A DNA stretch of 9,132 nucleotides from Chloroflexota bacterium (GCA_021777365.1 JAJYDP010000158.1:1-9132); one strand, 5' to 3'. Numbered from the stretch's first letter, positions 1 to 7,354 are shown. Notes: a model not told the origin generated them from the letters alone. A program made the numbers and translations.

Positions 1-1632
1 TACGGGCCCGAGCTGCTCGACGCGTTCCGCGCCTTCCGGGCGCTCTTCGATCCCCGGGGCCGCATGAACCCGGGCAAGCTGATCGACGCGCGTCCGCTCG
101 ACGCCGATCTCCGCTACGGCCCCGGCTATCGGCGGCCGTCGCTCCCGCCGTCGCACTTCCGCTTCGGGGCCGAGGGGACCTCGCTGCAGGCGCACGCCGA
201 GCGCTGCGTCGGCGTGGGCAAGTGTCGGCGCGACGATTCGGGCGTCATGTGCCCGTCGTACCGGGCCACCCGCGACGAGCGGCACTCCACCCGGGGCCGG
301 GCGAAGCTGCTCCTGGAGCTCTTCCAGGGGGAGGTGACGCCGACCACCTGGCGCAACGAGGACGTCCGCGCGGCGCTCGACCTCTGCCTGTCCTGCAAGG
401 GCTGCGTCACCGACTGCCCCACCCACGTCGACATGGCGGCCTACAAGGCCGAGTTCCTCTCCCACTACTACCGCGGCCGCCTGCGCCCCGCCTCGATGTA
501 CGCGTTCGGGCTGCTCCCCTGGGCGCTCCGGGTCGCCACCCGTGTGCCGCGCCTGGCCAACGCGCTGCTCGGCGCGCCCGGGCTCAGCCGGCTGGCGCGC
601 CGTGCCGCCGGGATCACCACCGAGCGCCCGGCGCCGCGCCTGGCCGGGCGGTCGTTCCGCCGGAGCCCGGTCGCCGCGGCGCGGCGGGATGCCGCGAACG
701 CCACGGTGGTCGTCTGGCCCGACACGTTCACCGATGCGTTCTCGCCAGGGGTGGCCGAGGACCTGGTGGCCGTGCTGGAGGCGGCAGGGGAGCGGGTGGC
801 GGTCCCGTCCCGCTGGGCCTGCTGCGCCCGCACGCTCTACGACGCCGGCATGCTCGCGCTCGCGCGCCGCACGCTCGCCAACCTGCTGGACGTGCTCGAC
901 CCGTGGATCTCGGCCGGCGTGCCCGTGGTGGTGCCCGAGCCCAGCTCGCTCGCCGCCTTCCGCGACGAGCTGCCCGCGCTCATGTGGCGGGACCCCCGGG
1001 CAGCCCGGCTGGCCACCCTGGCCCGCAGCCCTGCCGAGCACCTGCTCGCGGCTCCCGGGTTCGCGGCCCTCCTTGCCGGGCGGGCGAATGGCACCGGGAT
1101 GGCCGCCGCGGGGATGGGCGGGGCGGGCGCGTCCGATGCCCGCGAGGCCGGTGCCCACGCGTCCAATGCCCGCGAGGCCGGTGTCCCCGCGTCCGACGCC
1201 CCCGCGTCCGATGCCCGCGAGGCCGGTGCCCCCGCGTCCGACGCCCCTGTCTCCGATGCGAGGGCCACGGTGCGACACGAGCGTCGGCAGGTGGCCGTGC
1301 ATCCGCACTGCCAGGGCCGCGCCGCCGGGCTGCCCGCGGCCGACCGGGCACTGCTCGAGCAGCTCGGGTTCGAGCCCGAGATCCTCGACGCCGGGTGCTG
1401 CGGGCTCGCCGGGTCGTTCGGCTACTCCCGCGAGCACGAGGCGCTCTCCCGGCGGATCGGCGAGGAGCACTGGCTGCCGCGCGTCCGGGCTGCGGCCGGG
1501 CGGAGCGAACAGCTCGTCGTGGACGGCTTCAGCTGCACGATGCAGCTGTCCCACCTCTCGGATCTCCCCTCGACCTCGCTGATCTCCCTGGTCCGCCGCA
1601 CGCTCGACGACCCGTCGCCGTCTTCCCGCTGA
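1..1632 (+). CDS. FAD-linked oxidase / iron-sulfur (CCG-domain) fusion protein, 3' part
   Basis: This is the C-terminal 543 residues of a protein that begins before the window; the frame is open from base 1. Residues 1-26 (ending in [10 protein letters not shown]) match the end of the FAD-binding oxidase domain of the GlcD/D-lactate dehydrogenase family. Next come ferredoxin-like cysteines: C69, C75 and C84 in a CxGxGxC...MCPSY motif, then C129, C132, C135 and C139 ([12 protein letters not shown]). The CCG (heterodisulfide-reductase-like) region has CC274-275, C437 and CC466-467 ([11 protein letters not shown]). The architecture is that of GlcD-GlcF or YdiJ-type fusions, which oxidise a 2-hydroxyacid on FAD and pass electrons through Fe-S clusters to the respiratory chain. 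The substrate cannot be told. Oddities: the first CCG motif reads CCARTLYD where CCGRPLYD is usual, and an Ala-rich repeat occupies residues 377-422. The next gene, glgC, starts 240 nt downstream and has no obvious functional link. Confidence 0.88.
   Translation, partial: YGPELLDAFRAFRALFDPRGRMNPGKLIDARPLDADLRYGPGYRRPSLPPSHFRFGAEGTSLQAHAERCVGVGKCRRDDSGVMCPSYRATRDERHSTRGRAKLLLELFQGEVTPTTWRNEDVRAALDLCLSCKGCVTDCPTHVDMAAYKAEFLSHYYRGRLRPASMYAFGLLPWALRVATRVPRLANALLGAPGLSRLARRAAGITTERPAPRLAGRSFRRSPVAAARRDAANATVVVWPDTFTDAFSPGVAEDLVAVLEAAGERVAVPSRWACCARTLYDAGMLALARRTLANLLDVLDPWISAGVPVVVPEPSSLAAFRDELPALMWRDPRAARLATLARSPAEHLLAAPGFAALLAGRANGTGMAAAGMGGAGASDAREAGAHASNAREAGVPASDAPASDAREAGAPASDAPVSDARATVRHERRQVAVHPHCQGRAAGLPAADRALLEQLGFEPEILDAGCCGLAGSFGYSREHEALSRRIGEEHWLPRVRAAAGRSEQLVVDGFSCTMQLSHLSDLPSTSLISLVRRTLDDPSPSSR
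1129..1266 (+). repeat. In-frame 30/15-bp minisatellite in the oxidase linker
   Basis: Six tandem units lie in the reading frame: 30 nt (1129-1158), 30 nt (1159-1188), 15 nt (1189-1203), 30 nt (1204-1233), 15 nt (1234-1248) and a degenerate 18 nt (1249-1266). The 30-nt units encode [14 protein letters not shown] decapeptides and the 15-nt units encode ASDAP. Units 1 and 4 differ at a single base, which suggests recent slippage or recombination. Every unit is a multiple of three, so changes in copy number keep the frame. The repeat lies between the two CCG motifs and is probably a flexible linker. Confidence 0.9.
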
Positions 1633-1872
1633 ACCGGCCGTGCGCCGCCCGCGCGCCCGGCAGCATCTGCGACCCGCCCATCAGCGCCGGGGACCGCGCG
1701 CCCGTGGTCTCCGGACGCGGTCGCTGCCCCCCGGCCCCGCGGTGGCGCCCGATGCAGCCTCTTGGCGGATCCGCCGCCACGGCCCATCATCGACGTGAAC
1801 CGCGGGGGGATGCGGCGCCGTCTGGTTGGCGCACTCGACGGCCTCGCGCCGGTCGAGAAGTGGAGGTGGGCA
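1633..1872. other. Intergenic region upstream of glgC
   Basis: These 240 nt separate the oxidase stop from the glgC start. I see no convincing -10/-35 pair and no RNA gene. The frame of glgC is open upstream to a TTG at 1762, but that extension lacks family similarity and a Shine-Dalgarno site. The region contains a perfect 12-bp palindrome, GGCGGATCCGCC, at 1764-1775, and a complementary pair GTGGCG (1742-1747) / CGCCAC (1775-1780). Either could form a hairpin that ends oxidase transcription, but there is no T-tract. Confidence 0.5.
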
Positions 1873-3222
1873 ATGGGCGAGGTCCTCGCGGTGATCCTCG
1901 CCGGCGGCGCCGGCGAACGGCTCTCGGTCCTCTCCTCGATCCGCTCCAAGCCCGCGGTGCCATTCGGGGGCAAGTTCCGGCTGATCGACTTCAGCCTGTC
2001 GAACTGCGTCAACTCGGGCATCGACGACGTCCTCGTCCTGACCCAGTTCAACCCGCGCTCGCTGATCGACCACATCGGCACGGGGCGGCCGTGGGACCTC
2101 GACCGCATGCGCGGCGGCGGGATCAAGATCCTGCAGCCGTTCATGTCGCGGGACCACAGCGGCTGGTACCTGGGGACCGCCGACGCGGTGCGCTACAACC
2201 TGCACGAGATCGACCAGGACGGCGCCGACCTGGTGGTGGTGCTGGCCGGCGACCACGTCTACAAGATGGACTACCGGCCCATGATCGAGGCCCACCGTCG
2301 GACCGGGGCCGCCGCCACCGTCGCCGTGATGACCGTGCCGCTGGCCGAGGCGTCCCGCATGGGGATCTGTGCGCTCGACGAGCAGGGGCGGATCGTGGAC
2401 TGGGAGGAGAAGCCGGCGGTCCCCAGGAGCAACCTCGCGTCGATGGGGGTGTACGTCTTCACCCGCGCCGCGCTGCACGACTGGCTGGACGAGGCGCACG
2501 CCGACTTCGGGCGTCACGTCATCCCGGCCATGCTGGCCGGAGGCGCCCCCGTCTTCGGGCACCGCTTCGAGGGCTACTGGCGGGACGTGGGGACCATCGA
2601 GGCGTACTGGGCGGCAAACCTGGACCTGGTCGGCCTGGTGCCGCCACTGGACCTCTTCGACCGCAGCTGGCTCATCCACACGCGCTCGGAGGAGCGCTCA
2701 CCCGCCAAGCTGGGTCCCGACGCGCTGGCCCGCTACTCGCTGATCAGCCACGGCTGCATCATCAACGGCATGGTGCACAACTCGGTCCTCTCGCCCGGCG
2801 TCAGGGTCTACGAGGGCGCCATCGTGCGCGACTCCGTGATCCTGCTCGACACGGAGATCGGCCCCGGTGCGGTGGTGGACACGGCCATCATCGACAAGTT
2901 CGTGCACGTCGGCGCGGGCGCCGTGGTCGGCGCCGGCGAGGAGCGGCACACGCCCAACGTGGACGAGCCCGACCACCTCTCGAGCGGGATCACGCTGGTG
3001 GGGGAGCGCGCCCGCATCCCGGCCGGGGCCTGGATCGGCCGCAACTGCCTGATCGGTCCCCGCGTCGAGGAGGCGGACTTCCCCGGGCCCGTGGTCTCGT
3101 CCGGCCGCTCGATCAGGCGCCCCGACGCCCTCGCGGACCGGACCGAGGGCGCGAACGACCGACCCGGGGCCGCGGCGCAGCGGCCCGAGGGAGCGGCCGG
3201 GCCGCCTCCCTCGGGCACCTGA
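1873..3222 (+). CDS. glgC: Glucose-1-phosphate adenylyltransferase (ADP-glucose pyrophosphorylase)
   Basis: GlgC makes ADP-glucose from glucose 1-phosphate and ATP, the committed step of bacterial glycogen synthesis, in the cytosol. The 449-residue protein shows the N-terminal nucleotidyltransferase signature [10 protein letters not shown] (8-17), [15 protein letters not shown] (26-40), WYLGTADAV (98-106), the metal/catalytic [10 protein letters not shown] (125-134), the sugar-phosphate lysine in EEKP (178-181) and [13 protein letters not shown] (234-246). A left-handed beta-helix domain follows from about residue 285. The ATG at 1873 is chosen because GGAGGT (1862-1867) lies 5 nt upstream and the protein then begins right at the family's first strand. 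The position matching E. coli Lys39 (fructose-bisphosphate activator site, alignment from memory) is Ile23, so allosteric control may differ. Residues after about 415 are a low-complexity Pro/Gly/Ala tail beyond the usual end. No glgA or glgB is nearby. Confidence 0.95.
   Translation: MGEVLAVILAGGAGERLSVLSSIRSKPAVPFGGKFRLIDFSLSNCVNSGIDDVLVLTQFNPRSLIDHIGTGRPWDLDRMRGGGIKILQPFMSRDHSGWYLGTADAVRYNLHEIDQDGADLVVVLAGDHVYKMDYRPMIEAHRRTGAAATVAVMTVPLAEASRMGICALDEQGRIVDWEEKPAVPRSNLASMGVYVFTRAALHDWLDEAHADFGRHVIPAMLAGGAPVFGHRFEGYWRDVGTIEAYWAANLDLVGLVPPLDLFDRSWLIHTRSEERSPAKLGPDALARYSLISHGCIINGMVHNSVLSPGVRVYEGAIVRDSVILLDTEIGPGAVVDTAIIDKFVHVGAGAVVGAGEERHTPNVDEPDHLSSGITLVGERARIPAGAWIGRNCLIGPRVEEADFPGPVVSSGRSIRRPDALADRTEGANDRPGAAAQRPEGAAGPPPSGT
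3183..3216. terminator. Hairpin between convergent glgC and htrA genes
   Basis: An 11-bp perfect stem (3183-3193 pairing with 3206-3216; core CCCGAGGGAG / CTCCCTCGGG) encloses a 12-nt GC-rich loop. It lies in the last codons of glgC and just past the stop of the opposite htrA gene, where a bidirectional terminator would be expected. There is no T-run on either side, so classical intrinsic termination is uncertain; the hairpin may instead protect 3' ends or help factor-dependent termination. Confidence 0.45.
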
Positions 3223-3231
3223 GCGCGTCGA

Positions 3232-4440
3232 TCAGCCGGGCAGCTGTCCCAGCGTCACCCGCACGGTGGCCTGCGTGCCGTTGGAGTGCGTGATACTGAC
3301 GGAGACCGTCTGCCCCGGCTTCATATTGGCCAGCACGGTGGCGAGATCCGCCGCGGACGCGACGGCCTGACCGTTGATCGCGGTGATGATGTCGCCCGCG
3401 TGCAGGCCCGCCTTGCTCGCCGGTCCTCCCGGCACCACGCTGTAGACGAGTGCGCCGCCGCCGGCGAAGAGGTCCGCGCTCTCGATCCCGAGGTACGCGC
3501 GGTGCGAGTCGATCACCTTCCCATACTGGATGATCTGGCTCGCCAGGTCCTTCGCCACGCTGCTGGGGATCGCGAACCCGATCCCGGCCGCGGCGCCGCC
3601 CAGTTGCGGATCCGTGGCGGCGAGGGTCGGGATGCCCACCACCTGGCCGCTCAGGTCGACCAGCGCGCCCCCGCTGTTTCCCGGGTTGATCGCCGCGCTG
3701 GTCTGGATGACGTTCGGCAGTGCCACGCCGTTCGGCTCGGAGACCGTCCGACCCAGGGCGCTCACGATCCCCTCGGTGACGCTGCTCTGGAGCCCCAGCG
3801 GGTTGCCCATGGCCAGCACGATGTCGCCGACGGAGAGGGTCGAGGAGTTGGCGAACGTGGCGGGCTGGAGACCCGTCGCATTGGCGCGGATGACGGCGAT
3901 GTCGTTCGGGACGAACTCGCCGACGAGAGTCCCGCTGACGGTCCTGCCGCTGGCCAGGGTCACCTGGAACGACGTCGAGGAGCCGGCGACATGGGCGTTG
4001 GTGACGATGTCGCCGCGCGAGTCGAAGATCACGCCGGACCCCAGCCCGCTGCTGGTCTGGATGAGGACCACGGACGGGTTCACGCGGTGGATGACGTTGA
4101 CGAACTGGGACTGCAGTGCCTGCGCCTCGACAGCGACGTTTGCGCCATCCCCCGCCGTCCCGGATCCGCCCGAACCTCCGGCCTGGGCGACAGCCGCACT
4201 CGAGGCCGCCGGCCCGGCAGAGGCACCGGGAGACGCTGCGCCCGTGCCCGCCTGCCCGGTGGAGGCAGCCGGCGACGCCGCGACCGACGCCCCGGGCGCC
4301 GCGCTGCCGACTGCGGCCGACGGCGACGCGCCGGGCGATGCCGCGGTGCCCGGGGTGGACGTGGCTGACGCGCCGCACCCCGCAAGCAGGGCGGTGGTGA
4401 GGATGGATGCGGCGAGCAGCGAGTGCCGGCCGTGTGTCAT
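3232..4440 (-). CDS. htrA: HtrA/DegP-type S1C serine protease with PDZ domain, predicted lipoprotein
   Basis: This 402-residue protease is predicted to act outside the cytoplasmic membrane on misfolded or regulatory envelope proteins. Residues 1-22 form a lipoprotein signal ending in LLAGC (lipid-anchored Cys22). A long Ala/Ser/Pro/Gly linker follows (about 23-100), typical of extracytoplasmic tethers. The trypsin-like domain carries the full triad: His150 (TNAHV), Asp180 (NDIAVIRA) and Ser256 (NPGNSGGAL). One PDZ domain covers about 316-400 (YLGI..., PASKAGLHAGDIITAINGQ). The ATG at 4438-4440 is supported by GGAGG (4447-4451) 6 nt upstream and by the signal peptide beginning there. The frame is open further upstream, but the extra residues are Arg-rich and would spoil the signal. 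The gene converges on glgC with a 9-nt gap and diverges from the 4730 gene. Confidence 0.93.
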   Translation of the reverse strand: MTHGRHSLLAASILTTALLAGCGASATSTPGTAASPGASPSAAVGSAAPGASVAASPAASTGQAGTGAASPGASAGPAASSAAVAQAGGSGGSGTAGDGANVAVEAQALQSQFVNVIHRVNPSVVLIQTSSGLGSGVIFDSRGDIVTNAHVAGSSTSFQVTLASGRTVSGTLVGEFVPNDIAVIRANATGLQPATFANSSTLSVGDIVLAMGNPLGLQSSVTEGIVSALGRTVSEPNGVALPNVIQTSAAINPGNSGGALVDLSGQVVGIPTLAATDPQLGGAAAGIGFAIPSSVAKDLASQIIQYGKVIDSHRAYLGIESADLFAGGGALVYSVVPGGPASKAGLHAGDIITAINGQAVASAADLATVLANMKPGQTVSVSITHSNGTQATVRVTLGQLPG

Positions 4441-4729
4441 GGTGTGCCTCCGGATGGCCCGCTCTGCGGGCATGGATCGTCCTGTTGCGCGCTCCACGCA
4501 GGCCCGGTCGCCGTCCTGGGCTGGACGACGCCGGGAGTTGCGCACGCGCGGCTCGACCGGGGTTCGATCCCGACGCGGATACCGTAGGACACCCCGTGAT
4601 GTCGCCGGGATACGATGCCGGACCATCGGGTTGCAGCACACTCGCAACCCCGGTCGCCAGCCTCGGGCATGCCGGCCGGAGGGGCGGTCACGTGCGATAA
4701 TGCCGCGCAACACCCCGAGAGGAGGACCC
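4441..4729. other. Divergent intergenic region between htrA and the 122-aa gene
   Basis: The 289 nt must hold promoters for two divergent genes. The htrA Shine-Dalgarno is at 4447-4451. An extended -10 for the rightward gene is at 4693-4701. A TACGAT hexamer at 4611-4616 is a weaker alternative. CACGTG lies at 4689-4694 inside GTCACGTGCG (4687-4696), a decamer that recurs upstream of parA. I found no clear htrA promoter and no RNA gene; a T-arm-like stretch near 4560 does not fold as a tRNA. Confidence 0.5.
4693..4701 (+). promoter_or_regulatory. Candidate extended -10 promoter for the 122-aa gene
   Basis: TGCGATAAT fits the extended -10 pattern TGnTATAAT with one mismatch in the hexamer. 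Transcription would start near 4708, about 22 nt before the GTG start and just ahead of the Shine-Dalgarno (4719-4725). No good -35 is seen at the right spacing, as expected for extended -10 promoters. It overlaps the CACGTG palindrome at 4689-4694. Confidence 0.4.
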
Positions 4730-5098
4730 GTGAGCGGCGCCACCGGACTCGCCCCAGATCCCGCCGAGTACCGCCGTCGGCTCGAGGAGCAGACGGACGA
4801 TCAGGTCGATGCCTGGGCCAAGGAGCTGATGCGGGACGTGTCGATCCGCGTCGGCGTGCGGCAGGTGATCCGGGACTTCCAGCGCGCGGCGCGCATCGAC
4901 GAGGCCGGCCTCGAACGGGTCTACGCGGCCGGGGGCGGCGCGCCGGCCACCATCGGCCGCAGCGCGGACGGTGAGCTGATGGTGCCTGCCATCTCCCTGT
5001 GGTGCCTGGTCCCCGGGATCCGCCACGAGACGCCGGACGGGCGGCAGCGGATCATCGAGTATCTCGTCGAGAACTTCGACGAGATCGTCTACGTCTAG
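4730..5098 (+). CDS. Conserved-looking 122-residue protein of unknown function
   Basis: I do not recognise the family. The protein is 122 residues, soluble, with no signal peptide or membrane segment. Residues 12-66 are highly charged and predicted helical (YRRRLEEQTDDQVDAWAKEL and RQVIRDFQRAARIDEAGLERV). A Gly/Ala turn (67-76) is followed by a more hydrophobic part (GELMVPAISLWCLVPGI, 81-97), and the C-terminus is helical and acidic (RIIEYLVENFDEIVYV). GTG at 4730 is chosen because GAGGAGG (4719-4725) lies 4 nt upstream; an in-frame ATG at 4700 has no such site and falls within the likely -10 box. The frame stays open far upstream, antisense to htrA, but that part looks like GC-driven shadow. 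The gene is divergent from htrA and convergent with parB. Confidence 0.75.
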   Translation: MSGATGLAPDPAEYRRRLEEQTDDQVDAWAKELMRDVSIRVGVRQVIRDFQRAARIDEAGLERVYAAGGGAPATIGRSADGELMVPAISLWCLVPGIRHETPDGRQRIIEYLVENFDEIVYV

Positions 5099-5289
5099 CC
5101 GCGGTCCCGTAGATTCCCGGGCGTCGGCCGGGATCCGGTTGCCTGGCCGCTGAATCGCGGCTGCCGGCCGGGGTCCAGGTACCGGGCCGGAATCCCGGCC
5201 GCCGGGCCCGCGGCAGCGGGGGCGAGACCGGGCCGGCCCCTGCGAGGCGGGACTCCGGCAAGATGCCGGCCGCGGCCGGGCGGCTCGCG
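5099..5289. repeat. GGCCGG-rich hairpin cluster between convergent genes
   Basis: These 191 nt hold no gene. They contain several short perfect hairpins: GCCGC/GCGGC (5146-5150, 5157-5161), GGCCGG/CCGGCC (5185-5190, 5195-5200), CCCGC/GCGGG (5207-5211, 5216-5220) and CCGGCA/TGCCGG (5255-5260, 5264-5269). A GGCCGG(G/A)(A/G)TCC theme recurs at 5126, 5166 and 5185. The last hairpin lies about 20 nt beyond the parB stop and could end the parAB transcript, although no T-tract follows. The cluster suits a convergent terminator zone. Confidence 0.5.
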
Positions 5290-6345
5290 TCAGATGCGCG
5301 TGTCGCCCGCCCTCAGCAGCGCGATCGCGTTCTCGAGCCGCAGCTTGGTGATGGTCAGGTACTTGGCCAGGTTGGAGCGGTCGATCTCGCTCATCCCCTC
5401 CAGTGCCCGCGGCGCCCGCAGGACCGCCACCAGGTCCTCGATGGCGTCGCTGAGGTTGGACTTGGAGGAGAGCAGCGCGTCGTCACCGGTCGGTACGGGT
5501 CGCGGCTCCGGTTCCGCCTCGGCCCCTCCGTCAGCCGGTTCCGGTGCCTGGACCTCGGCCGAGTCCTGCGCCGATGCCACCTCCCCGGCCGCGGTCAGGA
5601 TCCGGCGGCCGCGCTTCGGCGCCGCCTCCTCGCCGTCGGCAGGGGGGCGTCCCTCGATCCGGGCCTTGAGCCGGACGAGGGTGAGCTCGCCCCGGGCGAC
5701 CTGGTCGGCCAGCCGCTTGCGGCGGCGCGGATCCTGGACCTTCATCAGCTCGTAGGCGTGCGAGACGGTGTCCTTGCGCAAAGACACCAGCTCCCGGATG
5801 TCGGACGGCGCGTCGGCAAGCCGCAGGCGGTTCTCGACGTAGCCCTTGTCCTTGCCGAGCTTCTGGGCGAGCTTGCGGACGCTGTACCCATAGCCGCGCG
5901 TCATGCGCTGGTACATCGCGGCCTCGTCGAGGGGCGACAGGTCCTCACGCTGGAGGTTCTCGATGATCGCGATCTCGAGCGCGGTCTCGTCGTCGATCTC
6001 CTCGACCAGCGCGGGAATCGTCTCCAGCCCCGCGATCTGGGCGGCGCGCCAGCGGCGCTCACCGGCGACCAGCTGATACCTGCCCGCGGGCAGCGGTCGC
6101 ACCAGCACGGGCTGCAGGACCCCGTGTTCGCGCAGCGATGCCGCGAGTTCGTTGAGGGCGTCCTGGTCGAGCGCCAGCCTCGGCTGCTCGGGGTTCGGAT
6201 CGATGTGGTCGACGGCGAGATGGCGCACCGTGGCGCTGCGGGTCTTCTCGTCCGGCGAGAGGAGGCTGAGGATCGCGGGGGAGAGGTCCTCGCGCTCCTC
6301 GGAGAGGCGTCGTGCGGCGGCGCCCCGGAAGTCGGGCCTAGCCAA
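5290..6345 (-). CDS. parB: Chromosome partitioning protein ParB (CTPase clamp, parS-binding)
   Basis: ParB binds centromere-like parS DNA, uses CTP to close as a sliding clamp and works with ParA in chromosome segregation. Of 351 residues, 44-140 form the CTP-binding N-domain: IDPNPEQPR (48-56), GERRWRAA (95-102) and the [14 protein letters not shown] motif (129-142). The helix-turn-helix region follows (about 152-176, [20 protein letters not shown]). An acidic Pro-rich linker spans about 231-292, then a helical C-terminus (295-346) that does not look like the usual ParB dimerisation domain. The TTG start (6343-6345) overlaps the parA stop by 8 nt and is fixed by a near-perfect Shine-Dalgarno inside parA. 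The gene contains an 18-bp palindrome at 5769-5786, coding for part of VSLRKDTV (187-194). Confidence 0.95.
   Translation of the reverse strand: MARPDFRGAAARRLSEEREDLSPAILSLLSPDEKTRSATVRHLAVDHIDPNPEQPRLALDQDALNELAASLREHGVLQPVLVRPLPAGRYQLVAGERRWRAAQIAGLETIPALVEEIDDETALEIAIIENLQREDLSPLDEAAMYQRMTRGYGYSVRKLAQKLGKDKGYVENRLRLADAPSDIRELVSLRKDTVSHAYELMKVQDPRRRKRLADQVARGELTLVRLKARIEGRPPADGEEAAPKRGRRILTAAGEVASAQDSAEVQAPEPADGGAEAEPEPRPVPTGDDALLSSKSNLSDAIEDLVAVLRAPRALEGMSEIDRSNLAKYLTITKLRLENAIALLRAGDTRI
5769..5786. promoter_or_regulatory. 18-bp palindrome, copy 1 (inside parB)
   Basis: On the minus strand the site reads TGTCTTTGCGCAAGGACA, one base from the ideal palindrome TGTCTTTGCGCAAAGACA. The dyad extends two bases on each side (GG/CC, 5767-5788). 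It lies in codons for LRKDT, yet keeps the dyad. It shares TGTC-n2-TG(C/T)GCA-n2-GACA with the copies at 7372 and 8977. A parS-like ParB site or a regulator operator are the two readings. Confidence 0.55.
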
Positions 6346-7108
6346 GATCGATCACCTCCCGTGCAAGCTCGCGGAACATGCGGGCCGCGTCCGATGATCC
6401 GGCGTAGACCGTCACGGGCCTGCCGGTCAGCGGCGCTTCGCCCAGCTTCACCGTGTTCTTGATGATGCTGTGGAACACGTGGTGGTCGCCCAGTTCGCGC
6501 AGCTCGTCCAGCATCTCCCGCCCGAGGAGCGTCCGCCCGTCGTAGAAGGTGGGCAGCAGACCCAGGATCTTCAGGTCGGGATTCAGCCGCTTGCCGCGGA
6601 TCTGGTTGATGACCTTCACCAGCGCGGTCAGGCCCTTCAGGGCGTAGTACTGCGTCTGCACGGGGATGATCACGCTCTCCGCGGCCACGAGCCCGTTGAT
6701 CGTCAGGAGGCCGAGCGTCGGCGGGCAGTCGACGAGCACGTAGTCGTAGCGGTCGTCGACCCATCCCGCAAGCGCCTCGCGCAGCGCCTGCTCTCGCCCG
6801 ATCGCGGAGAACAGCTCGACCTCCGTGGACGCGAGCTCCAGCGTGGCGGGGGCGACGTCGATGCCGTCCGTCTGCGTCGGGATCACGACATCCTCGAGCT
6901 GTGCCCGCGAGTCGGCGAGGACGTCCGCCATCGACCGGTCCACCGTGCCGATGTTGATCCCCAGTCCGACGGTCAGGTTCGCCTGTGGATCCATGTCCAC
7001 GCAGAGGACCCGGAAGCCCTGTTCGGCGAGGGCGCCGGCGAGATTGATCGCGGTCGTCGTCTTGCCGACGCCGCCTTTCTGGTTTGCGATCGCAATGACA
7101 TTCGCCAC
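6338..7108 (-). CDS. parA: Chromosome partitioning ATPase ParA (Soj type)
   Basis: ParA is the deviant-Walker ATPase that binds DNA when ATP-bound and moves ParB-parS complexes to separate sister origins. The 256-residue protein has the deviant Walker A KGGVGKTT (11-18), the A' motif VDMDPQAN (37-44) and Walker B YVLVDCPP (123-130). It has no N-terminal DNA-binding extension, so it is the short chromosomal type rather than the P1-plasmid type. The start is GTG (7106-7108), with AGAGG-type Shine-Dalgarno complement at 7118-7123, 9 nt upstream; the protein then begins at the first strand ([10 protein letters not shown]). It is the first gene of a two-gene operon, overlapping parB by 8 nt, and divergent from the carboxylase gene across 298 nt. 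Confidence 0.97.
   Translation of the reverse strand: MANVIAIANQKGGVGKTTTAINLAGALAEQGFRVLCVDMDPQANLTVGLGINIGTVDRSMADVLADSRAQLEDVVIPTQTDGIDVAPATLELASTEVELFSAIGREQALREALAGWVDDRYDYVLVDCPPTLGLLTINGLVAAESVIIPVQTQYYALKGLTALVKVINQIRGKRLNPDLKILGLLPTFYDGRTLLGREMLDELRELGDHHVFHSIIKNTVKLGEAPLTGRPVTVYAGSSDAARMFRELAREVIDLG
6351..6360 (-). promoter_or_regulatory. Shine-Dalgarno of parB inside the parA 3' end
   Basis: Read on the minus strand the site is GGGAGGTGAT, a near-perfect complement of the 16S rRNA 3' tail, 5 nt before the TTG start of parB. It encodes the REVID residues near the ParA C-terminus. It decides the rare TTG start and implies strong translation, perhaps coupled to parA. Confidence 0.85.
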
Positions 7109-7248
7109 GGGCGGCTTCCTCTCTGCGCCGGATCTGTCACGTGCGCGCCGACTGCGTCACGACCGCCTGGGTTCTCACGGTGTCGCTGCGGGTGCAGGCG
7201 CGGGGCTCGCGACAGTCTAGCGCCCGCGTCCCCCATATCCCAGCATGG

Positions 7249-7291
7249 TTTTCCACACCTGGGGCAAGTTGTTCACCGAATCGGTGGATAA
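7249..7291. promoter_or_regulatory. Cluster of DnaA-box-like sequences
   Basis: Three 9-mers resemble the DnaA box TTATCCACA: TTTTCCACA (7249-7257, plus strand, one mismatch), TTGTTCACC (7269-7277, plus, three mismatches) and TTATCCACC (7283-7291, minus, one mismatch). The last two form an imperfect inverted repeat (7269-7278 with 7282-7291, 8 of 10 pairs) around a 3-nt centre. Genes parAB usually lie near oriC, but no dnaA or dnaN is in the window, and three boxes are few for a complete origin. Confidence 0.35.
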
Positions 7292-7354
7292 GTGCCGTCC
7301 GCGCGGGCACGACCCCCGGTCGCATCGTGCCCCCGGCCGTGCTCCGGGAGGCGC

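Noticed and set aside
222..3293. A 1023-codon open frame on the plus strand across the oxidase and glgC genes
   Set aside because: It is Arg/Pro/Gly/Ala-rich with no family similarity and overlaps two certain genes in another frame; long empty frames are expected at this GC content.
4540..4600. A tRNA T-arm-like stretch (GGGGTTCGATCCCG)
   Set aside because: The T-stem does not pair correctly with a 7-nt loop, and no acceptor, D or anticodon arms can be placed around it on either strand.
3530..4729. Upstream extension of the 122-aa gene antisense to htrA, and another plus-strand frame at 3286-4368
   Set aside because: They lie opposite a protease with full catalytic triad and signal peptide; the composition is shadow-like and the GTG at 4730 has its own Shine-Dalgarno.
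5263..6462. Long plus-strand open frame opposite parB
   Set aside because: It is antisense to a clearly recognised ParB and has no recognisable domain.
6470..6487. CACGTG in parA as a canonical parS
   Set aside because: The flanks do not match TGTTT/AAACA, and it is coding sequence for HHVF in ParA.
6983..7003. TGTGGATCC/TGTCCACG as further DnaA boxes in parA
   Set aside because: They match the box at only about 7 of 9 positions and encode the conserved VDMDPQ motif, so coincidence is likely.
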